Of a stretch of DNA of 64,000 bases, positions 38,839 to 46,067 are shown piece by piece. Made by a program: the position numbers and the translations under genes. The notes below the pieces were generated by a model, which saw only the letters and a list, made by a program, of their open reading frames with translations, was not told where the DNA came from and searched no databases. The stretch is from Candidatus Wallbacteria bacterium. Its GTDB lineage: Bacteria; Muiribacteriota; JAQTZZ01. Location: positions 89,015 to 153,014 of the forward strand of contig JAQTZZ010000005.1 of NCBI GenBank assembly GCA_028687545.1. Reading direction: 5' to 3'. Position 1 is the stretch's first letter. Each line of letters starts with the position of its first letter.

Positions 38839-40362
38839 ATGAAGTTGTTGTGCATGAGTCTGTTCCTGCTGCTTTGCTGTTCATCCTTTGCTGCTTCCAA
38901 CACAGAATTCCGTTCCATCTGGATCTGCACCTGGGACACCTTGAGCGCCGACAATACAGTCGACCAGAACAAGGCTCGCATCAGGGGCATACTGGACAAC
39001 ATCAAGAAGGCCAATATGAATGCTGCACTCTGGCAGGTCCGTCAGGACGGCACTGTCTATTTCCCGTCATCTTACGAGCCCTGGGGCAGTTACATCGGGA
39101 GTGCTGATCCCGGCTTTGACCCTCTGGAATACGCCGTGCAGGAGGCGCACAAGCGGGGCCTGGAACTTTATGCCTGGGTCAACACCTTCGAAAGCCGCAA
39201 GAAAGTCAAGGGCTCGCCGGCCAATGAACACCCGGAGTGGATCTGCCGGGACTCGGGCAATAAAGCCATGCCGGCTCAGTACAGCCTTTCCCCCGGCCTT
39301 CCTGAGGTCAGGGAGTACCTGATCAAGGTCCTGATGGAGATCGTGAACAAGTACGACGTGGACGGAATTCAGATGGACTATGTCAGATGGAGCGAATACA
39401 CCACTTCCAGCATCGAGAAATACCCGTACACTCTCGAAGGTCCTGTTCCTGACGAGGTCATCGCCGCTCTGGCCGACAACGGCGGCGCAGGCAGTTATCT
39501 GTATGACGCCAAACACCCCAAAAGCCAGGGAATTCCCTCGGGATACTCCACATGGGACGACTGGCGGCGCGCCAGTGTCAACGAATTTGTCAAGGGCATG
39601 CACGCCGCGATCCAGGCTTCGTCCAAACCCCATGTCAAACTCGCCGCTTCAGTGCTCGGCAAGTATAACTGGAGCGGCTGGAACGGCTATTATTCCGTGT
39701 ATCAGGACAGCGCCCTGTGGTACAACAAGGGGTATGTCGACATATTGATGGGCATGCACTATCACTGGACCGATGCTGCAGGTTTTCAGAGCATGCTGGC
39801 AACAGGAAGCCCCGAATGCTGGAGGGATTTCATTCAGGAAGGAGTCGCAGCCGGCCGTCTTTTCACAGTCGGTCCCGCCTCATACATCCTGGACGAGCAA
39901 GGCCTCTGGTCGAGGCATCCCGCGATTGTCGAGGCCTGCCGCAAATTCGACATTGTCAGCGGCTTCCAGTTCTTCAGTTACGATTCCTGGGTCAAGCACA
40001 ATTACTGGTCTGAAGCTGCAGCAGGATTCTTCAAATCTACGGCCAAGGTTCCGTCCATTCTGCCTGCAAGGGAGCATTTGAACCCGCCGTCTGTGGATGT
40101 GTTCATGGCGCACTCCATGCAGAAGAAAATAATCCGTGTCGTTCCACCTGATACGCTGGACCCGGCAAAGAATTACCGCTTTGCAGTTTATCGTTCCACA
40201 GATGATTATTGCGATCCGGCAATTGATGAGATCGTATCTGTGCATTTCGGGGGTATTGAACCATTTCTGGCAACTGACAGCTATTTGGGCGATGCACAGT
40301 ATTATGCAACCACCATAGACAGAAACTGGAATGAGTCCGGCATATCCAACCTGGCCAGATAA
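38839..40362 (+). CDS. Secreted GHL10-family glycoside hydrolase-like protein (YngK type)
   Basis: 507 residues with GGGGGAAGT before the ATG and a signal peptide. It matches glycosyl hydrolase-like 10: EFRSIWICTWDT at the start, ILDNIKKANMNAALWQVR, AVQEAHKRGLELYAWVNTF and KYDVDGIQMDYVRW, the strand carrying the putative catalytic aspartate. A C-terminal beta-sandwich of about 100 residues completes it. Family members are thought to act on cell-wall or exopolysaccharide glycans. Strong promoter upstream, no partner genes. Confidence 0.9.
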   Translation: MKLLCMSLFLLLCCSSFAASNTEFRSIWICTWDTLSADNTVDQNKARIRGILDNIKKANMNAALWQVRQDGTVYFPSSYEPWGSYIGSADPGFDPLEYAVQEAHKRGLELYAWVNTFESRKKVKGSPANEHPEWICRDSGNKAMPAQYSLSPGLPEVREYLIKVLMEIVNKYDVDGIQMDYVRWSEYTTSSIEKYPYTLEGPVPDEVIAALADNGGAGSYLYDAKHPKSQGIPSGYSTWDDWRRASVNEFVKGMHAAIQASSKPHVKLAASVLGKYNWSGWNGYYSVYQDSALWYNKGYVDILMGMHYHWTDAAGFQSMLATGSPECWRDFIQEGVAAGRLFTVGPASYILDEQGLWSRHPAIVEACRKFDIVSGFQFFSYDSWVKHNYWSEAAAGFFKSTAKVPSILPAREHLNPPSVDVFMAHSMQKKIIRVVPPDTLDPAKNYRFAVYRSTDDYCDPAIDEIVSVHFGGIEPFLATDSYLGDAQYYATTIDRNWNESGISNLAR

Positions 40363-40404
40363 GACCTGGTTTGCGCACGGCACATACCCGTTATTAAACT
40401 TTGT

Positions 40405-41181
40405 TCATAATGGATAAATCCTGTTCTTTTCCATGAATTGCAAAGCAGACTCGACTTTCCCGGCATCGCTGAGTTCCAGGAGCGCATCCGGGCTGCCGAG
40501 CGAACGCGCCAGGCCGTTAAAGGTAGTCCAGTCGATGGAACCTGCTCCGACCGACAGATGCTCGTCACTCTGGCCGCGATTGTCGTTCAGATGGAAATAA
40601 TCAATATAGGGGGCCAGCTCGAACCATTTCTCCAGCGGCATCCTGGAAAAGCATTGGCAGTGGCCTACATCAAGGCAGATCCTCAGCCTTTCGCAGGCTA
40701 CGTCCTCCATCAGCCTGAGCAGCATATCCGGTCTGTCATCGAACATATTCTCGATCAGGATAGTGCCGCCGAATTCCTGCAGCGCAAGCTTCCAGTATTC
40801 AGCGCTGCCTTCAAGCCAGCTGTCATCGTAAAACCGATTTTTGATCAGGGGATTGTAGCCGGAATGGAAGACGATCCTGTCAATCCCCAGCCGGCCGGCA
40901 AAGGTCAGGTTTTCACTGATCCGCTTCCTGGATGCCTCCCTGATGTAAGGATCCTGGCTTTGAGGCTGTATGTCCATGAACACTCCGTGCATGGAAAATC
41001 GCCTTCCGTTTCTGTTCTTCAGAGCCTTTTCGTAAAATGAAAGCCGTTTCTGTGCTTCAGCCCCATCCAGAAAAAAGGGCAGTGCGAAATCGACTATTTC
41101 ATGCGCAAAACCCAGTGGAGCGGCAATGCCTTCAAATTCATCGAACCGCTCCATGACAGTCTGCAGCAGAAGATTCCCCAT
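40405..41181 (-). CDS. Sugar phosphate isomerase/epimerase-like TIM barrel
   Basis: 258 residues with AAGGTGG upstream of ATG 41181. AP endonuclease 2/xylose isomerase-like fold: RIVFHSGYNP, GTILIENMFDD (metal-binding Glu), LRICLDVGHCQCF (Asp/His) and YFHLNDNRGQSDEHLSVGAGSIDW (His and the product-binding loop). Enzymes of this superfamily isomerise or epimerise sugars or cut abasic DNA; the loop pattern favours the sugar branch. Convergent with the GHL10 gene, no operon partner. Confidence 0.82.
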   Translation of the reverse strand: MGNLLLQTVMERFDEFEGIAAPLGFAHEIVDFALPFFLDGAEAQKRLSFYEKALKNRNGRRFSMHGVFMDIQPQSQDPYIREASRKRISENLTFAGRLGIDRIVFHSGYNPLIKNRFYDDSWLEGSAEYWKLALQEFGGTILIENMFDDRPDMLLRLMEDVACERLRICLDVGHCQCFSRMPLEKWFELAPYIDYFHLNDNRGQSDEHLSVGAGSIDWTTFNGLARSLGSPDALLELSDAGKVESALQFMEKNRIYPL

Positions 41182-41306
41182 TTCCCACCTTCTAAGCTCG
41201 ATAAATCACCTCAAGAATACCATATAGAATCTTTCCAGGAAAATACCGGTTACAGGCAGCTCCGAGTAACTGGGTGAGGCTATGCGCACTCTGCAGGCTG
41301 TCGTCC

Positions 41307-41373
41307 CGAGGATGGTCAGGCTTCGATAGCATGACTTGTTGCTGCATGTTTCTGTCAAATGTATAGACCCGGT
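41307..41373. repeat. 67-bp dispersed repeat, family A copy 1
   Basis: From CGAGGATGG to GTATAGACCCGGT; the right 25 bp are identical to 45961-45985 and the whole aligns without gaps to 45919-45985. No open frame of note. A shorter relative lies at 11826-11845. The 41182-41458 gap holds little else. Confidence 0.6.
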
Positions 41374-41458
41374 CCAATTCTCAATTCCGGTCTTTGCAAA
41401 TTAAATAGACCGAATTCAGTGTTCCCTGATATCCTGATCATGATAGAGCTGGAAGTAA

Positions 41459-42679
41459 ATGGGAGCAGAAATTCGAAAAATCATAAAGTTTTTTATTAAT
41501 CACCCCTGGGTTGTCATTTTGATTTTAACCCTCTTTGGATTTTTTTCCCGGCTTTATCATTTAGGGCAGATCAAAGAACAGATTATGGACGAAATTTATT
41601 TTGTTACATTCGCCAGAGACTATTTAAATGGCATTCATTTTTTTGATGTTCATCCGCCATTGGGAAAACTGATTATCGCATTGTCGATAAAAATATTTGG
41701 GGATACATATTTTGCTGCCAGGCTCATGCCTGCTGTTTTTGGAACTGCTTTGATTCCCCTGGTTTATTTATTAGCCAGGGAACTGGGCGGAAAAATCGTG
41801 GGAATTTTCGCAGCAGCAATCGTTACTTTTGACGGGATGCTTCTAGTTTATTCCCGTACCGGCATGATTGATATTTTCATGGCTTTTTTTATTGTTTCAG
41901 CTTTTTATTTTTTTCTGAAATATGCAAACCAGGAAAAGATTTTTCCTTTTCTTCCATTAGCAGGAATAGCTTTGGGACTGGCTGCCTCGATCAAATATAT
42001 CGGTGGTTTAACACTCTTTACTTTTGTTTTGGTTGCATTGTTAAAAAAAATTCCACTCAGACGTCATGTAATTTATTTATCACTCTTTGTGTTATTTATT
42101 CCAGTGGTTGTTTACCTTGTTTTTTTCCTGTTCGACTTCGGTTTTAGGAATTTTATCCCAGATGTTTATCACTGGCATCTGCAAAGCCTGACTTATAATT
42201 TGAATCTCCAGGAAGGTCACCCTTATGGTTCAAAATGGTGGACATGGTTTTTATTGCTGCGGCCGATCTGGCTGTATTTCAAAGATGTTAATGGCAGTTT
42301 TATAGGAGTCGACGGGATTGGCAACCCAATAGCCTGGTGGTCTGCGCTTTTGGTTGTTCCGGCACTGATCTGGAAGACAGTTCGAAAAGACCAAACCAGC
42401 CAGCTGATTCTGGGAGCATTTTTAATCCTTTTTATCCCCTGGGCATTTATCGGCAGAGTTGTCTTTATTTACCATGCCATTCCTGCATTTATTTTTGTGG
42501 CAATCGGCACAGCCTATCTTTTAAAAGCACTGTTAACCGATCCCTGGGGTAAAATTACTGTCGGAGCATACTTTTCGGTACTGATTGCTTTTTACATCTT
42601 TTTTTTACCGATCTGGATGGGTTTTCCTTTGGAAAGTTCGAAATTTTACCTGAGAATGTGGCTTAAAAGCTGGATTTAG
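41459..42679 (+). CDS. PMT-family (GT39-like) membrane glycosyltransferase
   Basis: 406 residues with many membrane segments. The N-terminal loop has IMDEIYFVTFARDYLNGIHFFDVHPPLGKLII, the signature of protein O-mannosyltransferases (catalytic acidic pair, and HPPxGK). MLLVYSRTGMIDIFMAFF follows. PMT enzymes move mannose from a polyprenyl phosphate donor to exported proteins; bacterial relatives may modify lipids or glycans. The gene is markedly more AT-rich in codon choice (runs of TTT, ATT, TTA) than its neighbours and sits between repeats, so it was probably acquired. GGAAG precedes the ATG. Confidence 0.85.
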   Translation: MGAEIRKIIKFFINHPWVVILILTLFGFFSRLYHLGQIKEQIMDEIYFVTFARDYLNGIHFFDVHPPLGKLIIALSIKIFGDTYFAARLMPAVFGTALIPLVYLLARELGGKIVGIFAAAIVTFDGMLLVYSRTGMIDIFMAFFIVSAFYFFLKYANQEKIFPFLPLAGIALGLAASIKYIGGLTLFTFVLVALLKKIPLRRHVIYLSLFVLFIPVVVYLVFFLFDFGFRNFIPDVYHWHLQSLTYNLNLQEGHPYGSKWWTWFLLLRPIWLYFKDVNGSFIGVDGIGNPIAWWSALLVVPALIWKTVRKDQTSQLILGAFLILFIPWAFIGRVVFIYHAIPAFIFVAIGTAYLLKALLTDPWGKITVGAYFSVLIAFYIFFLPIWMGFPLESSKFYLRMWLKSWI

Positions 42680-42689
42680 GTTAGGTCTT

Positions 42690-42850
42690 GGACCCGCAGG
42701 CGTGCCGGAATCCGGATCACATTTTATCAGCAGAGATTTCCTTCTCTCGCCAAGGATTATGAAACTCTTTACCAGATCAATATGCAGGACGGAATTGGCC
42801 CGCAAGCGACATATGACTGGACTGTAAAAATGGACTGGGACAATCACTAA
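42690..42850 (+). pseudogene. C-terminal remnant of an unidentified gene
   Basis: An open frame without a start reads ITFYQQRFPSLAKDYETLYQ and then INMQDGIGPQATYDWTVKMD before a stop near 42850. It has coding-like codon use but no upstream gene body. It probably is the 3' end of a gene displaced when the AT-rich PMT segment arrived. Family not recognised. Confidence 0.4.
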
Positions 42851-42874
42851 AGATCGCCCAGACCCCATCTTTTC

Positions 42875-43573
42875 TTATTCTGCAATCAGGCGCAGGCCGA
42901 GTTCATTGCAGAAGAAGTCCGGCGGATAGTAATCGCGCTCGGCTGAGCGGCAGTTGGCAGCTTCCATGCAGAAACCGCCTCCGCGGAACACACGACCCAT
43001 TCCTTCTACCGGCCCGGCCGGATCAATGGCAGGGGAATCGGAATATTCTCCAAACCAGTCCTGGCACCATTCCTCGACATTCCCGCTCATGTCATGCAAA
43101 CCCCAGGCATTGGGTTTCCTCCCTCCCACGGCGTGAGTCCGGTTGTCGCTGTTGCCGGCGTGCCAGCAGTAATCGTCGTCCATCGAGTCTCCCCAGCAGT
43201 ATGCACTGGTGCTGCCGGCTCTGCAGGCATATTCCCATTCGGCTTCGGTCGGAAGCCTGAATTCTCTGTTTGTGATCCGGTTGAGGTTCTCGATGAATTC
43301 AAGGCAATCATCAAAGCTGATGTTTTCCACAGGCAGGTCCATGCCTGCAAAGCAGCTGGGATTTGTGTCCATCACTGAAAGCCACTGGGCCTGGGTAACC
43401 TGGAATTTTCCCAGATAAAAACCCCTGCTGATACTGACCGGATGCTGCGGACCTTCAGTAAAGCCGCGGTCTGGTTCATTCTCCGGGCTTCCCATCACGA
43501 AACTCCCGGCTGGTATCCACACCATTAGCAATTTTTGTTCCTCAGGAAGATCAACCGTAATTTCTCCGCCCAT
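42875..43573 (-). CDS. Formylglycine-generating-enzyme-like (SUMF1 fold) protein
   Basis: 232 residues from ATG 43573, with GGAGG 8 nt upstream; the longer frame to 43690 is not used. FGE-sulfatase domain: WIPAGSFVMGSPENEPDRG, PQHPVSISRGFYLGKFQVTQAQW, FRLPTEAEWEYACRAG, GLHDMSGNVEEWCQDW and RVFRGGGFCMEAANCRSAERD. The cysteine pair of true formylglycine-generating enzymes is not clearly placed, and no sulfatase is nearby, so it may act in another oxidative or binding role. No signal peptide is visible, so probably cytoplasmic. Confidence 0.88.
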   Translation of the reverse strand: MGGEITVDLPEEQKLLMVWIPAGSFVMGSPENEPDRGFTEGPQHPVSISRGFYLGKFQVTQAQWLSVMDTNPSCFAGMDLPVENISFDDCLEFIENLNRITNREFRLPTEAEWEYACRAGSTSAYCWGDSMDDDYCWHAGNSDNRTHAVGGRKPNAWGLHDMSGNVEEWCQDWFGEYSDSPAIDPAGPVEGMGRVFRGGGFCMEAANCRSAERDYYPPDFFCNELGLRLIAE

Positions 43574-43781
43574 TTTATTTACCTCCAGAAAATACTGAGT
43601 TAATAATGGATATAGATAACCAGAACTTTTTGTCAACAGCCTGTATACATTTGACGTTTTGTGCAACTCCCTGATGGATTCGGTTCTCAATGATTAGAAT
43701 CTGCGGAACAGCTATGCAAGCGATGCGCAGCTTAGACACAGGTTAACACATTTTAAAAAACATTTCATTTGGGAAGATCCC

Positions 43782-43817
43782 GGGGTCGTGTCTTGCCATT
43801 TGTCAAGATACGGTCCC
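43782..43817. repeat. REP-like palindrome, family B copy 2
   Basis: GGGGTCGTGTCTTG (43782-43795) pairs with CAAGATACGGTCCC (43804-43817), loop 8 nt. Related to 35594-35633 and to the half copy at 32357-32378. The rest of 43574-43835 holds no gene that I can see. Confidence 0.6.
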
Positions 43818-43835
43818 TGTCTTACTTCTTTAGTA

Positions 43836-44261
43836 TTATTCTAATTCAATGACTTCCGGGTGGGGTGTATTCTGGCGATAGTATTCAATTCTTTTTGGGG
43901 TTATTTTATAGACAACATATTCAGGATCTTCCGGGCCTTTAAGATGCTTTTTCAAGTCAGGCCGCCAATTTGATTTTTTGGTTTCCAAATCGTAAAAAAG
44001 TTGAACAATTCCGGTAATTACAGCATGAGCAGCACCCCAATTTTTGGGATCAATACAAGTTACACAGCAAACATTCGGATTTTGCTTCATTTCATGGATT
44101 TTTCGGCTGGAAGCCGCCGCTGATCCCCAAATAGACAAGTCTTCCCGCATTGGTGCCGCCATATATCTCGAGCGAGGACCGTTTTCACCTATAGTAGATA
44201 AAACAAACAGGCCGATTGGACTAAATAGTTTCTTCAATTCATTAAGAATTACTTGTGACAT
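43836..44261 (-). CDS. Pyridoxamine 5'-phosphate oxidase-like flavin-binding protein
   Basis: 141 residues. Split beta-barrel of the PNPOx-like / general stress protein 26 family: FSPIGLFVLSTIGENGPRSRYMA at the start, EDLSIWGSAAASSRKIHEMKQNPNVCCVTC, and YKITPKRIEYYRQN at the end. Members bind FMN or F420 and reduce small molecules; the true substrate cannot be deduced. AGGAGG lies 4-9 nt upstream of the ATG. Single gene. Confidence 0.85.
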   Translation of the reverse strand: MSQVILNELKKLFSPIGLFVLSTIGENGPRSRYMAAPMREDLSIWGSAAASSRKIHEMKQNPNVCCVTCIDPKNWGAAHAVITGIVQLFYDLETKKSNWRPDLKKHLKGPEDPEYVVYKITPKRIEYYRQNTPHPEVIELE

Positions 44262-44335
44262 AAATAGTTCCTCCTATTGCAGTATACTTAATTTTATTTA
44301 ATCTGAAAACAGAATAAAACCTTTGAAATCAGGGA

Positions 44336-44545
44336 TTCATGCTTTACTTTCTCAAAGCCTCGCAATTGGCTTGCGACAGTTCTCTCCATTCGAGGCGATC
44401 TACACTTCCCCCTTGAAAAGGGCTTTTAAAACAGCTGAAATTATTACTGAGAAAACCGGATTAAGTGTAATTTCCGACATGCGCCTCAAGGAAAGAAATG
44501 TAGGAAAAATGGCAGGCTTGACCCGAGAGGAAGCCTGCCGCAGAT
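44336..44545 (+). pseudogene. Histidine phosphatase (PGAM-like) gene fragment
   Basis: The frame reads FEAIYTSPLKRAFKTAEII and ISDMRLKERNVGKMAGLTREEA, the second and third motifs of the histidine phosphatase superfamily (SPLxRAxxTA and LxExxxGxxxG). The N-terminal RHGE motif and the whole C-terminal half are missing. It is a truncated relic in the gap between the PNPOx-like gene and the next gene. Confidence 0.7.
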
Positions 44546-44662
44546 CCCGCTGCCTGAAGGCGGATTGCAGCCGAATCGTGGCCCCGTGGATCTTGCAGCG
44601 GAATGTAACTGGAAGTCTCAGCCGGGCCAGGTACAATAGAAGCAGGAAAACCGGAGGGGATA

Positions 44663-45883
44663 ATGAAGGCGAAGTGCAAAGGATTTTTTTCAGGATGCCT
44701 TGTCTCAGGCATGATTTTTCTGTATTCCGCTTCCTGGGCCGGAATCGCTGAACCGCCTGTGCCCAGACCCGAAATCGCGCCTTATGTGGAATTCCTGAAA
44801 AACAACTCCCAGGACCCGGTGGAATACATGCTCAGCCTGTTCGACAAATATCAGATAGTGGTGTTTGTGGAGGGCGTACACACTGAAAGTGTCCAGTACG
44901 AATTCCTGACCAGACTGATTTCACACCCGGACTTTGCCGGAAAGGTCAGGGGGATTTTCACAGAAGTCGGGTCAATTACCCAGCAGCCGCTGATGGACCG
45001 TTTCATGGCCTCAAAGACCTATGACCGCGATCTGCTGCTCAAGGTATACAGGGAACCCACGGTCTGGCCAGGATGGCCCAGTTCCGATATCATCGATTTC
45101 TGGACCACGCTCTGGATCGTGAATTCCAGGCTATGCGACAGTGAAAAAATCGAAGCCTGGCCTGACGGGATGCCCTGGAACTGGGAAAATCTCAAGACAA
45201 ACAGGGACTATAAACTGCAGGAGCTGATCACCAGGTTCGCCTATGACCGGATCATGGCAGGCCAGATTTTCGATAAATTGATGAATCTGTCTTACAAAAC
45301 CAATAAAAAGGACCGTTTTCTGGTGATCATGAATACACGCCATGCTGTTGGCCTGTTCATGGACAAGGAACTCTCAGGTGGAAAAAGCTATGCAGAATCC
45401 ACCTGCGCCATCCTGAAGCTTCTGATGCCGGGTAAAGTGGCGAATGTGCTCTGGAATTCCACCCGCGCTTTCGTCAAAAACAGCGGGGAAATCCCCAAAA
45501 ACTGCTGCCTGGTTGCAAACGGTCTCTGGGATGCGGCTTTCTCCTGCAACGGAAACAGACCTGCAGGATTTACCCTTAAAGATACTCCTTTCGGCAATAC
45601 AGCTCTCGATTATCATGCCGCTTTTCTTGGCGAAAATTACGCCCAGGGTTTTGACGGGCTGGTATTTTACCGGCCTATTTCGGATTACGCTGTCTGTGGC
45701 TCAGCCCCGGGGTATTTTGACGATGAGGCTTATGTGGAAGAATTCAAACGCAGATTTGATGTGATGCAGATGCAATGCCCTGATATCGCCGATATTGCTT
45801 CAACCCTGGAAACCCCCTTGTACGATGAAAACGAGCAGAAATATCTGAAAAAACAGATCGATCAGCATCTTGTCAATCCGTGA
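44663..45883 (+). CDS. Secreted TIKI/erythromycin-esterase-like superfamily protein
   Basis: 406 residues with GGAGGGG just upstream of the ATG and a signal peptide (GCLVSGMIFLYSASWAG). The motif IVVFVEGVHTESVQYEF near residue 70 and RFLVIMNTRHAVGLF later recall the EreA/ChaN-like/TIKI superfamily, in which a Glu-His pair coordinates metal or acts in hydrolysis. The true activity is unknown. It stands alone, after the phosphatase fragment and before a family A repeat. Confidence 0.55.
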   Translation: MKAKCKGFFSGCLVSGMIFLYSASWAGIAEPPVPRPEIAPYVEFLKNNSQDPVEYMLSLFDKYQIVVFVEGVHTESVQYEFLTRLISHPDFAGKVRGIFTEVGSITQQPLMDRFMASKTYDRDLLLKVYREPTVWPGWPSSDIIDFWTTLWIVNSRLCDSEKIEAWPDGMPWNWENLKTNRDYKLQELITRFAYDRIMAGQIFDKLMNLSYKTNKKDRFLVIMNTRHAVGLFMDKELSGGKSYAESTCAILKLLMPGKVANVLWNSTRAFVKNSGEIPKNCCLVANGLWDAAFSCNGNRPAGFTLKDTPFGNTALDYHAAFLGENYAQGFDGLVFYRPISDYAVCGSAPGYFDDEAYVEEFKRRFDVMQMQCPDIADIASTLETPLYDENEQKYLKKQIDQHLVNP

Positions 45884-45918
45884 TTCCGTTCACAAAAGAG
45901 CTCTCATGAACGCAAGTT

Positions 45919-45985
45919 CGAGGATGGCCCGTTTCCAGTATCATGACCCGCTGCGAAGCATATCTGTCAAATGTATAGACCCGGT
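45919..45985. repeat. 67-bp dispersed repeat, family A copy 2
   Basis: Gap-free match to 41307-41373, ending in CTGTCAAATGTATAGACCCGGT. It lies between the TIKI-like gene and the cyclase gene and is part of the open frame in front of the true cyclase start. Confidence 0.6.
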
Positions 45986-46032
45986 ACACCGAATCCCACC
46001 GAATCTATATGCGACTTATCTGCCTGCCTTTC

Positions 46033-46061
46033 TGGTTTTTCTCCAAAATATTCTGTATAAT
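46033..46061 (+). promoter_or_regulatory. -10 box abutting the cyclase start codon (leaderless candidate)
   Basis: Perfect TATAAT at 46056-46061, 6 nt before the ATG at 46068; the -35 position (46033-46038, TGGTTT) is poor. No Shine-Dalgarno. Confidence 0.45.
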
Positions 46062-46067
46062 TTAAAA

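Noticed and set aside
39067-39633. 188-codon minus-strand frame inside the GHL10 gene
   Set aside because: Antisense shadow of a conserved glycoside hydrolase-like gene with strong promoter and ribosome site.
40438-41040. 200-codon plus-strand frame opposite the isomerase-like gene
   Set aside because: Shadow of the minus-strand TIM-barrel gene, whose metal-binding motifs are clear.
45870-46067. N-terminal extension of the cyclase gene
   Set aside because: The 66 extra codons run through a dispersed repeat and have no ribosome site. A TATAAT box sits 6 nt before the ATG at 46068.
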